From positions 248,001 to 312,000 of the forward strand of contig NZ_CP089978.1 in NCBI RefSeq assembly GCF_030674635.1: a stretch of 64,000 bases of DNA, in the 5' to 3' direction. Positions 39,065-48,509 of this stretch are shown piece by piece. The number at the start of each line of letters is the position of its first letter. The stretch's first letter is position 1. The notes under the pieces are model-generated. The model was not told where the DNA came from. It saw only the letters and a list, made by a program, of their open reading frames with translations, and ran no database searches. This DNA is from Moraxella sp. ZY210820. GTDB taxonomy: Bacteria; Pseudomonadota; Gammaproteobacteria; Pseudomonadales; Moraxellaceae. The position numbers and the translations under genes are program-made.

Positions 39065-40228
39065 ATGCTTTTAGATTTTGGACTCTCATCTCAAGATTTT
39101 AGAGATGGATATTTATATAAACAGCCAAAATTATTCAAGGGTGCTGTGAAAAATCTGGATATTTCTTGGACAGAAATCAATGAAATTTATCAACGTGCTA
39201 ATCCTATAGATGAGTTATTTCGTTTACGAAAAGGGGAAGTTGTTCCTGTATCTGAATATGTAGAAAGTTTTGATGATATAGGGCGTACTCGTTATCGTTT
39301 TATTAAACCTGCGATATATCATCATATGAAAAATGGAGCAACGATTGTCTATAATCGTATTAACAATGAGCCTTTTGTGGATAATTTGGCTAAACAAGTT
39401 GCTCAATTTGCCAATGCTCCGACAGTAACAAGTGGCTATTTAGCATTTGGTTCAGATGCTTCATTTAAATCTCATTGGGATACTCGAGATGTATATGCTA
39501 TTCAGTTGATTGGGAAAAAGCATTGGTCTTTATATAAGCCAAATTTTGAAAATCCATTGTATATGCAACAAGCGAAAGATATGGATATAGAGGAGCCAAC
39601 TATTCCTGATATGGAAGTTGTGTTAGAAGCTGGCGATGTTTTATATATTCCTAGAGGTTGGTGGCATAATCCTGTACCAATGGATTGTGAAACTTTTCAT
39701 TTAGCAGTTGGAACGTTTGCACCGACAGGTTATGATTATATTGAATGGTTGATGAAAAAATTCCCAAATATTTCATCTATTCGCCATAATTTAGATGATT
39801 GGCAATATGACCTACATAATTTAAATGCGACAGCAACTGCGATTACGGATATGATAAATGACCGTGAAAATTATGATAAATTTATGCAGGAATATTTTGC
39901 TAATTATCGTATAGATAGTGCATTTAATATGCAAATTTTTGGTAATAAAAATGCCAATGATATTTCATTAGATGCTTTAATTACCTTAAATGAGATTGAT
40001 TGTAGAACTATCGATAAAGGTTATTTAATTGCAAATGGCACGAAAATCAATATTGATGAGAGCAGTCGTCAGTTATTAAATTTAATTTCTGTAAAATATC
40101 AAATTAAATTGTCTGATATTATTCATCAATTAAATGATGTTGATGAAGATAAAATTAAACAGTTGATTTATCATTTAGCAGAATTAGATATTGTTGAGGT
40201 AAATGATAGTGATGAAAAAGCTCTTTAA
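39065..40228 (+). CDS. JmjC/cupin-4-like 2-oxoglutarate oxygenase of a bacteriocin cluster
   Basis: 387 aa. The double-stranded beta-helix core shows the Fe(II)-binding triad His137-x-Asp139 (FKSHWDTRDVYAIQLIGKKH) and His201 (DVLYIPRGWWHNP). It belongs to the JmjC / cupin-4 group of hydroxylases, which includes ribosomal oxygenases such as YcfD. The last 90 residues (INIDESSRQLLNLISVKYQI, KLSDIIHQLND, LIYHLAELDIVEV) fold plausibly as a small winged helix. This could be the C-terminal domain of ribosomal oxygenases or a PqqD-like precursor-recognition element. Position directly before an immunity-like and a precursor gene suggests that it hydroxylates the bacteriocin. RBS GGTGAG. Confidence 0.75.
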   Translation: MLLDFGLSSQDFRDGYLYKQPKLFKGAVKNLDISWTEINEIYQRANPIDELFRLRKGEVVPVSEYVESFDDIGRTRYRFIKPAIYHHMKNGATIVYNRINNEPFVDNLAKQVAQFANAPTVTSGYLAFGSDASFKSHWDTRDVYAIQLIGKKHWSLYKPNFENPLYMQQAKDMDIEEPTIPDMEVVLEAGDVLYIPRGWWHNPVPMDCETFHLAVGTFAPTGYDYIEWLMKKFPNISSIRHNLDDWQYDLHNLNATATAITDMINDRENYDKFMQEYFANYRIDSAFNMQIFGNKNANDISLDALITLNEIDCRTIDKGYLIANGTKINIDESSRQLLNLISVKYQIKLSDIIHQLNDVDEDKIKQLIYHLAELDIVEVNDSDEKAL

Positions 40229-40391
40229 ATTTTGTTATTTATTCGTATGTTGCTTTTTTCTTTTATTTATTGTACGTACAGAAAGTTTAGATGAAATATA
40301 TTACCAACAGGATTACCATTGGTTATATATAAGTTTAGTATTTTCTGTGATAATTAGTTCTTGTTATACCTTTTTAAAGGTGAGTAAATAA
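40203..40391 (+). CDS. Small hydrophobic protein, candidate immunity protein
   Basis: 62 aa with two membrane helices (FKFCYLFVCCFFLLFIV and WLYISLVFSVIISSCYTF). The gene overlaps the end of the oxygenase gene by 26 nt; a second ATG at 40212 is also possible. Its stop overlaps the precursor start by one base (TAATG), giving translational coupling. Class II microcin and bacteriocin operons usually encode such short hydrophobic immunity proteins next to the precursor, which is the basis for the call. Confidence 0.6.
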   Translation: MIVMKKLFKFCYLFVCCFFLLFIVRTESLDEIYYQQDYHWLYISLVFSVIISSCYTFLKVSK

Positions 40392-40744
40392 TGCGTGAAT
40401 TATCTATTTATGAGTTAAATTTAGTTAGTGGAGCTAAAGTATTAGAAAACTTGGCTTCATCTGCTAGTACATATGGTGAAGCTGCATTAGTTGGTGCAGT
40501 GATTTCTCAAGCTCCCAAAGTGCCTATTTCTATGACTATGACAGCAGGGCAAGGTGCTATGGCTGGTGTGGGAGTTTATGCGGCTGCACGTGGTGGTTGG
40601 GCTGTTGGTACATGGTTAAATGAAAATACACCTATTCAAGATTGGTTGGCTACTGGTATTGATAAAATTACTGGTTTAGATAAACAGGCTAATAGTCAAA
40701 ATGATAAATCAGGTAGTAATTACGGAGATGCACCTAAAAAATAG
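40391..40744 (+). CDS. Class II microcin/bacteriocin precursor
   Basis: 117 aa. The leader MRELSIYELNLVSGA is a double-glycine-type leader (consensus with hydrophobic Leu/Val positions, ending GA), to be cut after Ala15 by the C39 peptidase encoded downstream. The mature peptide of about 102 aa is rich in Gly, Ala and Ser (SASTYGEAALVGAV; TAGQGAMAGVGVYAAARGGW) with a hydrophilic Asn/Asp/Lys C-terminus. It contains no Cys, so it is unlikely to form disulfide or lanthionine rings. It has a strong RBS (AAGGTGAG). It should act by membrane insertion. The target is unknown. Confidence 0.8.
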   Translation: MRELSIYELNLVSGAKVLENLASSASTYGEAALVGAVISQAPKVPISMTMTAGQGAMAGVGVYAAARGGWAVGTWLNENTPIQDWLATGIDKITGLDKQANSQNDKSGSNYGDAPKK

Positions 40745-40763
40745 TAGTTTTTAGGGTAAGATT

Positions 40764-42026
40764 ATGTCTAATCTATTCCGCAAAGAAGTATTTGATGCTC
40801 AAAAAGTAAACTGGACGGGTTCGATTATTTTGACTCGTCCAGTCAGTTTTACTTTTTTAACTTGTTGTGCTTTGGCGGTTGGTTTAGTATTGGTTGCCTT
40901 TGCTATTTGGGGCGAATATACCAAACGCAGTACGGTTAAAGGGCAACTGATACCACAATCAGGCTTGGTACAAGTCTATGCTTTACAACAAGGTATTATT
41001 AGCGAAAAATACGTTTTTGAAGGAAAAACCGTGCAGGCAGGCGAAGCCTTGTATAAAATTTCACTCACTCGCCACACTGAAAATGGCGATATTGCTCAAG
41101 CCTTACAGCAACAAATTAAACTTAAAGAGCAAACTTTACGTCAAGAAATTGCTCGTAATCAACAAGTCCACCAGCAAGAAAAACAGAGTACTGAAAACCA
41201 AATTCAACGTTTAAAAAATGATATTTTACAACTTGATGGGCAAATTAATGCTCAACATCAACGTATTGACTTGGCGGAAAATAATGTTAAGCGTTATTCA
41301 AGTGCGTATCAAGAAAATATTGTCTCTCAAGAAGAATTAGAATACCGTAAAGCTGAAGTATTTAGCCAAAATGAAAAATTAACAACTTTAAAACGTGAAA
41401 AGCAAAATTTAGAAAAACAACTCAAAGAACAAGAAATTAATTTACAACGTTTAAATGCTCAATATCAAGTGCAACAAGCCCAGTTTCAACGAGCATTGGT
41501 CAATAATCAACAAGAATTGATTGAAAATCAAGCCCAACAATCGATTATTATTAAAGCGAATACTAGCGGAACGGTTAGCACGGTCAATGCAGATATAGGG
41601 CAAGTGGTGGATAATAATAAGCCTTTGTTAAGCATTTTACCGCAAGATAATATTTTAATTGCTCAACTGTATGTGCCTAGTCGTGCCATTGGTTTTATAA
41701 AAACTGGCGATAATGTGTTATTACGTTATCAGGCGTATCCCTATCAAAAATTTGGACACGCTCAAGCAGAAATTATTTCGGTAGCCAAAACGGCACTGGC
41801 AGGGCAGAATTTACCTACAATCGGAACAGTTTCTTTAACCGAACAAATGAATAATGAACCTTTATATATTGTGCGTGCAAAATTAGAAAAACAACACATT
41901 CAAGCCTATGGCGAACATATGCCTTTACAAGTGGGCATGATGTTAGAAGGCGATATATTACACGAAACAAGAAAACTTTATGAATGGGTTTTAGAGCCAT
42001 TATATAGCATTACTGGAAAAATTTAA
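40764..42026 (+). CDS. HlyD-family membrane-fusion protein for bacteriocin export
   Basis: 420 aa. One N-terminal membrane helix (about 30-55: FLTCCALAVGLVLVAFAIWG) is followed by the split biotinyl-lipoyl domain, a long alpha-helical hairpin (about 95-245, with very high Gln/Glu/Lys/Asn content) and the beta-barrel (SIIIKANTSGTVSTVNADIG; VGMMLEGDI). It links the ABC exporter in the inner membrane to a TolC-type outer membrane channel; no TolC gene is here. It starts 19 bp after the precursor stop with AGGGTAAG upstream. Its first 31 codons are duplicated as a relic at 38819-38911. Confidence 0.9.
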   Translation: MSNLFRKEVFDAQKVNWTGSIILTRPVSFTFLTCCALAVGLVLVAFAIWGEYTKRSTVKGQLIPQSGLVQVYALQQGIISEKYVFEGKTVQAGEALYKISLTRHTENGDIAQALQQQIKLKEQTLRQEIARNQQVHQQEKQSTENQIQRLKNDILQLDGQINAQHQRIDLAENNVKRYSSAYQENIVSQEELEYRKAEVFSQNEKLTTLKREKQNLEKQLKEQEINLQRLNAQYQVQQAQFQRALVNNQQELIENQAQQSIIIKANTSGTVSTVNADIGQVVDNNKPLLSILPQDNILIAQLYVPSRAIGFIKTGDNVLLRYQAYPYQKFGHAQAEIISVAKTALAGQNLPTIGTVSLTEQMNNEPLYIVRAKLEKQHIQAYGEHMPLQVGMMLEGDILHETRKLYEWVLEPLYSITGKI

Positions 42027-42052
42027 TATTTTAAACATGGAATAAGTCTATC

Positions 42053-44132
42053 ATGAATATTTTACAAAATATTGCTTTGGGTTTTGGTCGTAAATTACCT
42101 GTGATTTTGCAAACTGAAAATGCTGAATGTGGTTTAGCCTGTATTGCGATGATTGCTAATTATTATGGCTATCATACAGATTTATTTAGTTTAAGACAAA
42201 AATATCCGATTTCACAAAAAGGAGCGACTTTACATACATTGATTAAAATATCACAAAATATTAAACTCAATACCCGCCCTTTAAAGTTAGAACTCGATGA
42301 GCTAAAAGAATTACGCACACCTTGTATTTTACATTGGGATTTAAATCATTTTGTGGTATTAAAATCTGTTAGTTTAAATAAAATAACCATGATTGACCCT
42401 GCATCAGGTTTAAAAATTTTAACATTTGATGATGTGTCAAAACATTTTACAGGCATTGCTTTAGAAGTTTGGGCGGATAATGATTTTGAGAAAAAGGAAG
42501 AAAAAACACAAATTAGAATTTTTAAATTATTTGGAGAAATTCGTGGATTATGGAAATCGTTAAATCAGATTTTGATTTTGGCGATTGTTTTAGAAATTTT
42601 TGCTTTAACTAGTCCGTTTTTCATGCAATGGGTGATTGACCATGCCATTGTATCAGCCGATTTAAATTTATTAACCACACTTGTGATTGGTTTTGGTTTG
42701 TTGATGTTTTTAACACAACTGATTAGCCTATTACAAGCGTGGATTGTGATGTATTTGGCAACCACACTTAATGTACAATGGAAAGCCAATATTTTTAATC
42801 ATTTAATTCATTTACCTAGTTCATTTTTTCAAAAAAGGCATTTGGGCGATATTATTTCTCGTTTTGGTTCGATTGATAGCATTCAATCTACTTTAACCAC
42901 CAGTTTTTTGACCGCCATTTTGGACGGTTTAATGACGATTTTTACCTTAATTTTGATGTTTTTTTATAGTCCAACTTTGGCTTGGATTGCCATTGGTGCA
43001 ATGGCGATTTATGGACTTTTAAGATGGGCTTGGTATATGCCACTTAGACGAGCAAGTGAAGAGCAAATTATTCATAGTGCCAAACAAAGCAGTCATTTTA
43101 TGGAAACTATGCGTGGTATCCGTGCGATTAAACGTTTTGATAAACAAACTTTACGCCAAAATACTTGGCAAACTTTATTCGTTAATCAAATCAATGCAGG
43201 ATTAAAAACGCAAAAATTAGGCTTAGCATTTGGTTTTGTTAATGGAATTATTTTTGGTTTAGAAAATCTGATTATCATTTATTTAGGAGCAAGTTATGTG
43301 ATTGATGGTACGTTTACGGTGGGTATTTTAATGGCATTTATTGCCTATAAAAAACCAATTTGGTGGGCGAGTGAGTAGTTTAATTGATAAATTTGTACAA
43401 GTTAAAATGCTATCTTTGCATGGTGAGCGATTGGCTGATATTGTCTTAACCGAAAAAGAAAAGCAAGAATTTATATTAGATGAACCAAAAATGGAACAAT
43501 ATGATATTGAAGTGAAAAATCTATCATTTAAATATAGTGATGATGAACCGAATATTATTGAAAATTTCAGTTTTTATATCAAAGAAAATTCATCGGTTGC
43601 GATTGTTGGGGCAACTGGTTGCGGTAAAAGCACCTTAATGAGTTTATTATTAGGGGAACTCACTGCCAATGGCGGAGAAATTAAAATTGCAGGAAAAATA
43701 ATCAAAAATATGAGCGATGTGAATTCATTAAACTGCGTGGCGTGCGTGAGTCAAGATGATGTTTTATTTGCAGGCAGTTTACTTGAAAATATCAGTTTTT
43801 TTGATGATAAATTGGATAGAGATTGGGCTGAAACCTGTGCCAAGATGGTCGGTATTCACGATGAAATTATGGCAATGCCAATGAATTATCAAACTTTAGT
43901 AGGAGATATGGGAAGTGTATTGTCAGGTGGGCAAAAACAGCGGATTTTTATTGCCCGTGCATTGTATAAAAAACCAAAAATCTTATTTTTGGACGAAGCA
44001 ACTAGTCATCTAAATATTGAAAAAGAAAGAGAAATTAATGAAATGATTAAATCTTTAAATATCACAAGAGTAATGATTGCCCATCGCCCAGAAACCATAG
44101 CAAGTGCTGATGAAGTTATTGATTTAACATAA
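42053..44132 (+). pseudogene. C39-peptidase ABC exporter, frameshifted at an A6 tract
   Basis: The first frame (42053-43378) encodes the C39 peptidase domain (ILQTENAECGLACIAMIANY with catalytic Cys26, HWDLNHFVVL, DPASG) and the membrane domain. The second frame (43341-44132) encodes NQFGGRVSSLIDKFVQVKML and the nucleotide-binding domain: Walker A GATGCGKST, signature LSGGQKQR, Walker B ILFLDEATSH. They join if one A is removed from the six at 43349-43354 (TATAAAAAACC), giving a normal protein of about 690 aa. As written, the first product lacks its ATPase domain and export should fail. It may be phase-variable, mutated or miscalled. It would remove the leader and export the precursor at 40391. 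Confidence 0.88.
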
Positions 44133-44196
44133 GGGTAAATTAACGTGAGTTTGGTTTAAATTTAATATTGTAACTCATTGAAATAAATAAAGATTA

Positions 44197-44262
44197 AGTA
44201 GTGTGCGTATTACGCACAATTTCGATGAAAACTTGTAAAATGTGCGTGGCACGCACACTACT
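44197..44262. repeat. REPIN-like palindrome pair, family B
   Basis: AGTAGTGTGCGTATTACGCACA (44197-44218) and TGTGCGTGGCACGCACACTACT (44241-44262). Each arm is a hairpin (GTGCGT / ACGCAC), and the two arms are inverted around a 22-bp linker with AGTAGTGTGCGT ends. It is distinct in sequence from the GTAGGGGC family. Confidence 0.8.
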
Positions 44263-44304
44263 TCTCATCTGTTTAGGTATTGGGTCAAAAAATATTTCTT
44301 TCAT

Positions 44305-46776
44305 TTACAACGCCATTGTTTTTAAACGTAAGGCATTCAACAACACAAAAACTGATGATAGAGCCATTGCTCCAGCAGCTAACATTGGTGATAATAGTAC
44401 GCCAAAAAATGGATAAAGTATGCCCATCGCAATTGGAATCAGTAAAATATTATAAATAAACGCCCAAAATAAATTTTGGCGAATATTATTTAAGGTAGCT
44501 CGGCTTAAATCAATCGCTTTATATACACCTGATAATTGCCCAGACATCAACACTACATCAGCGGTTTCAATAGCAATATCTGTTCCTGTACCAATGGCAA
44601 TGCCAATATCGGCTTGAGCAAGAGCAGGAGCATCATTTATGCCATCACCAACAAACGCAATTGTTTGATAACGTTGCTGTAATTGTTGAATAGCATTGAC
44701 TTTGGCTTCGGGCAGTACATTGGCAATCACTTCATCGATGCCTAATTGTTGAGCAATATAATCCGCTGTTTGTTGATGGTCGCCTGTAATCATGGCAATT
44801 TTAAAACCATCTGCTTTTAAGCGTTGAATGCTATCATAAGTGCTTGATTTTAAACTGTCGCTTACAGCTGAAATAGCGACAATATGCTGTTCAATCGCAA
44901 CCAAAATAGGTGTTTTACCTTGTTTAGTCAAACGTTGTATTTGATTTTGATAAGGCGAAATATCCAAGCCAAGCTGTTGCATATAACGTTCTGCACCGAC
45001 AAATACTGCATGATTATCTATCATAGCGTGTAAGCCATAACCAATGACATCACGCACATCATCAAGTTCAAGCAATTCAAGGTTCATTTCACGGGCAACA
45101 TTAACAATCGCTTGAGCAATCGGATGCTGTGATTTCGCTTCCATTGACGCAACCCATTGTAAAATTTGATATTCATCAATATTACTAAAACATTCAAAAT
45201 CGCTTAAAGTAGGTTGTCCTGTGGTCAGCGTTCCTGTTTTATCGAACGCAATCACTTTGCATTGTTGTAAATGTTGTAATGAATCACTTTGACGAAATAA
45301 AATTCCATGTTCTGCACCTCGTGTTAAACCGAGCATAATCGATATAGGCGTGGCTAATCCCATCGCACAAGGGCAAGCAACAATCAATACCGCAACCATA
45401 TTGACTAAAGCAAAATGTATGCCTAGTTGTGGTGCAAATATTAACCATGCAATGAGTGTTATGATCGCAAATAACATCACCGTAGGTACAAAATATAGCG
45501 TAATTTTATCCACTAAATGTTGAATTGGCAGTTTTCGACTTTGAGCTTGTTCGACCATATTCATCATTTGTGCTAATACAGATTGCTGTCCAACCGTTGT
45601 GGCTTGAATATGTAAAATCGCTGTTTGATTAATAGTACCACCAATGACCGTATCACCTATATTTTTGGTTACAGGCATAGATTCGCCAGTCATCATCGCT
45701 TCATCAACATAGCTTTGTCCTGATTGCACAATACCATCAACTGCAATACGTTCACCTGCACGCACTTCAACTAAATCGCCAGTAACAATATCATCAATAT
45801 CTACATCAACCCATTGATTTTTCTGATAAACACGAGCTGTTTTAACTTGTAAATCCATCATTTTGACAATCGCTTGAGAAACTTGTCCTTTGGCTTTAGT
45901 TTCGATATAACGTCCAATTAAAATCAGCGTGATAATGACTGCAGTCGCTTCATAATAAACATAAGTCATCTGTTCAGGTAACAGTTGCGGTATAAAAGTG
46001 GCAATCACAGAATAGGCATAAGCTGATAATGTACCAATCGCAACCAGACTATTCATATCAGGCATAAAACGCAATAGAGCAGGAATACCCAATTGATAAA
46101 AACGCCGACCTGCAAAAATTAATACTATAGTGGCTAAAATAAACTCAAAAATCCATAAATGTTGATGACTGATGAGATTCATGATTGCATGATGTAAAGG
46201 CGGATAGAGATGCCCCCCCATTTCAATGATAAAAATCGGCAGTGTAAAAATACCTGCAATGATTGATTCACGTTTGAGTTGTTGTAATTCTTGTTGCTGT
46301 TGTTGTGTGATGGTTACTGGTGGATGGTTTTGATTTTTTTCGATTAAATTCGCTTGATAGCCAAGTTGAGCAATTTTATCGATAATAAGTTGTGCTTCAA
46401 TAGGGGCAGAGCTATCAATACGAGTTTTATGGGTTGTAGGGTGAATAAATACATCATCAACACCTTCAATTTCACGTAACATTTTTTCAGTTTTGCTGAC
46501 ACAACCTGCACAACGTAATCCTGTAATATTAAATTCAAGTCGTTGGGCGATAATCGGTTGAAAACCTAAATCACGCACAGTTTGTAATAACAATTCAAGT
46601 TCAATCGGCTCACGACTATAAATGGTTGCTTTTTTATCATGTAAATGAATATTCACTTGTTCAACGTACTGAATGTCGTTTAATTTTTTTTCTATTTTTG
46701 CAACACAAGAGCTACAAGACATTCCTTGAATAAAAAATGATTGTTGATATAAAGATGATGGTTGTGTTGTATTCAT
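44305..46776 (-). CDS. copA: Copper-translocating P1B-type ATPase
   Basis: 823 aa. Two N-terminal metal-binding HMA domains, GMSCSSC and GLRCAGC, each of about 65 residues. Eight membrane helices follow with the transport motif [13 protein letters not shown] in helix 6. Phosphorylation motif [10 protein letters not shown], actuator motif MMTGES, HP motif (SQHPIAQAI), hinge GDGINDAPA, and the conserved [19 protein letters not shown]. The CPC motif with the two HMA domains identifies Cu(I) export from the cytoplasm. Its own promoter lies at 46810-46838. I did not find a clear CueR palindrome. Confidence 0.94.
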   Translation of the reverse strand: MNTTQPSSLYQQSFFIQGMSCSSCVAKIEKKLNDIQYVEQVNIHLHDKKATIYSREPIELELLLQTVRDLGFQPIIAQRLEFNITGLRCAGCVSKTEKMLREIEGVDDVFIHPTTHKTRIDSSAPIEAQLIIDKIAQLGYQANLIEKNQNHPPVTITQQQQQELQQLKRESIIAGIFTLPIFIIEMGGHLYPPLHHAIMNLISHQHLWIFEFILATIVLIFAGRRFYQLGIPALLRFMPDMNSLVAIGTLSAYAYSVIATFIPQLLPEQMTYVYYEATAVIITLILIGRYIETKAKGQVSQAIVKMMDLQVKTARVYQKNQWVDVDIDDIVTGDLVEVRAGERIAVDGIVQSGQSYVDEAMMTGESMPVTKNIGDTVIGGTINQTAILHIQATTVGQQSVLAQMMNMVEQAQSRKLPIQHLVDKITLYFVPTVMLFAIITLIAWLIFAPQLGIHFALVNMVAVLIVACPCAMGLATPISIMLGLTRGAEHGILFRQSDSLQHLQQCKVIAFDKTGTLTTGQPTLSDFECFSNIDEYQILQWVASMEAKSQHPIAQAIVNVAREMNLELLELDDVRDVIGYGLHAMIDNHAVFVGAERYMQQLGLDISPYQNQIQRLTKQGKTPILVAIEQHIVAISAVSDSLKSSTYDSIQRLKADGFKIAMITGDHQQTADYIAQQLGIDEVIANVLPEAKVNAIQQLQQRYQTIAFVGDGINDAPALAQADIGIAIGTGTDIAIETADVVLMSGQLSGVYKAIDLSRATLNNIRQNLFWAFIYNILLIPIAMGILYPFFGVLLSPMLAAGAMALSSVFVLLNALRLKTMAL

Positions 46777-46809
46777 AGACTTGATTTAATCCGTTGCTGA
46801 TGATTGAAA

Positions 46810-46838
46810 ATTATAAGTCTAAATCCTGTAAAAGTCGA
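46810..46838 (-). promoter_or_regulatory. Promoter of the copper ATPase gene
   Basis: On the minus strand TCGACT, a 17-bp spacer and TATAAT, about 35 bp upstream of the ATG. The 17-bp spacing is not the 19-20 bp expected of a MerR/CueR-type promoter. Confidence 0.5.
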
Positions 46839-46989
46839 TTTTATCGTAATACATTTATGAAAAAAAATGAGATTTTGATAACACATTGCAAAAATAATTA
46901 AAGATACACGCTGAAACATATCCACAATAGTGTAAAATTAGAGTATGATTTGCACCGTTTTATATTTTACGATTTGATTAAGGTTCATT

Positions 46990-48291
46990 ATGTCTTGGTT
47001 TCCACAATGGCGAGCTTATAAAGGCGATTTAAATCAACAAGCAGTTGCTCCCGATGAATATTTACCTCCTGCACAAAGTATCGTATTAGGTTTACAACAC
47101 GTTTTAGCAATGTTCGGTGCAACGGTACTTGCTCCTTTATTGATGGGTTTTGATGCCAACTTAGCCATTTTAATGAGTGGTATTTGTACAATTTTATTCT
47201 TTATCATGACAGGCGGACGTGTACCAAGTTATTTAGGTTCATCATTTGCCTTTATCGGTGTGGTGGCAGCAGCGACTGCTCATGCAACAGGTGCTGGGGC
47301 AAATCCTAATATCTCGGTTGCTTTAGGTGGAATTATTGCTTGTGGTTTATTATACGCCGTGATTGGTAGTATCGTGATGGCAACAGGCACAAAATGGATT
47401 GAGAATTTAATGCCACCTGTGGTAACAGGTGCGGTGGTCATGATTATTGGTCTAAACCTTGCTCCGATTACTGTGAAAAGTGTGGCAGGTCAGCCGTTTG
47501 AATTGGTGATGACTTTAGTTACTGTATTATGTATGAGTGTCATTGCGGTCTTTACCAAAGGTTTATTACAACGTTTGCTATTATTGGTCGGTTTAATCAT
47601 GGCGTATGTGATTTATGCGATTGTAGCAAATGGTTTAAATTTAGGCAAGCCGATTGATTTCGCTCCAATTGCTCAAGCTCCAATGTTTGGTTTACCAACA
47701 CTTACTAGCCCAACATTTGATATGAATGCGATGTTAATTATCGCTCCTGTAGCATTTATTTTAGTGGCGGAAAATTTAGGGCATATTAAAGCGGTTGGTG
47801 CGATGACAGGCAAGGATTTAACGCCACAATTAGGTAAAGCTTTTGTTGCTGATGGTGTGGCAACTATGTTCTCTGGTAGTGTCGGTTCAACAGGTATGAC
47901 TACTTATGGCGAAAATATTGGTGTGATGGCAGTTACACGTGTATATTCAACCATTATTTTTGTGATAGCTGGTATTTTTGCCATTATTTTAGGTTTATCT
48001 CCAAAATTTGGTGCTTTAATTCAAACGATTCCTACTCCTGTATTGACAGGTGCGTCAATTGTGGTATTTGGTTTAATTACCATTGCAGGTGCAAAAATCT
48101 GGATTGATAATCGTGTTGATTTTTCTAATAATAAAAATTTAATGGTTGGTGCTGTAACCATTATTTTAGGAACAGGCGATTTCGGGTTGATGATTGGTAG
48201 CTTTAATTTGGGAGGTATTGGTACAGCAACTTTTGCAGCGATTATTTTGCATTGGTTCTTGAACCTACGAGAAAATAAATCGTCAAATTAA
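46990..48291 (+). CDS. uraA: NCS2-family nucleobase permease (uracil/xanthine)
   Basis: 433 aa with about 14 membrane segments. Motifs of the UraA group: QSIVLGLQHVLAMFGATVLAP near residue 29, SSFAFIGVV, ENLGHIKAVGAMTG (the conserved Glu and substrate-site region in helix 8), and GSVGSTGMTTYGENIGVM (helix 10, with the NxG/TTYGEN pattern). UraA-type proteins import uracil with protons; the TTYGEN signature favours uracil over xanthine. It is a single gene closed by a strong terminator. Confidence 0.9.
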   Translation: MSWFPQWRAYKGDLNQQAVAPDEYLPPAQSIVLGLQHVLAMFGATVLAPLLMGFDANLAILMSGICTILFFIMTGGRVPSYLGSSFAFIGVVAAATAHATGAGANPNISVALGGIIACGLLYAVIGSIVMATGTKWIENLMPPVVTGAVVMIIGLNLAPITVKSVAGQPFELVMTLVTVLCMSVIAVFTKGLLQRLLLLVGLIMAYVIYAIVANGLNLGKPIDFAPIAQAPMFGLPTLTSPTFDMNAMLIIAPVAFILVAENLGHIKAVGAMTGKDLTPQLGKAFVADGVATMFSGSVGSTGMTTYGENIGVMAVTRVYSTIIFVIAGIFAIILGLSPKFGALIQTIPTPVLTGASIVVFGLITIAGAKIWIDNRVDFSNNKNLMVGAVTIILGTGDFGLMIGSFNLGGIGTATFAAIILHWFLNLRENKSSN

Positions 48292-48308
48292 GTTTATTAT
48301 ACAGCTAA

Positions 48309-48350
48309 AACAAGGGCAAAATTGAATGTTAATTTTGCCCTTGTTATTTG
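48309..48350 (+). terminator. Terminator after the nucleobase permease gene
   Basis: A perfect 15-bp stem AACAAGGGCAAAATT / AATTTTGCCCTTGTT (48309-48323 with 48331-48345) and a T-rich tail. Confidence 0.92.
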
Positions 48351-48395
48351 TGTGATGGTGGTATATTAATTCAACCTAAAAATTGGTACAGGATT

Positions 48396-48463
48396 GTAGG
48401 GGCAAATCACATTTGCCCTTATGCAGACCTTGTGTTTATTGGGCGAATATGATTCGCCCCTAC
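48396..48463. repeat. REPIN-like palindrome pair, family A, with longer flanks
   Basis: GTAGGGGCAAATCACATTTGCCC, a linker, then GGGCGAATATGATTCGCCCCTAC. It shares about 25 bp of upstream flank with the copy at 34071. Outside the palindromes, ATTGGTACA (about 48382-48390) is mirrored by TGTACCAGT downstream (about 48480-48488), so the complete unit may be a MITE-like element of about 110 bp. Confidence 0.8.
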
Positions 48464-48509
48464 GACACAATGGTGAGTTTTGTACCAGTTCTTAAGTTCT
48501 TTGATTATA

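Noticed and set aside
46777..46989. CueR operator between copA and uraA
   Set aside because: The copA promoter has a 17-bp spacer and no ACCTTCC-type palindrome, so CueR control cannot be supported.
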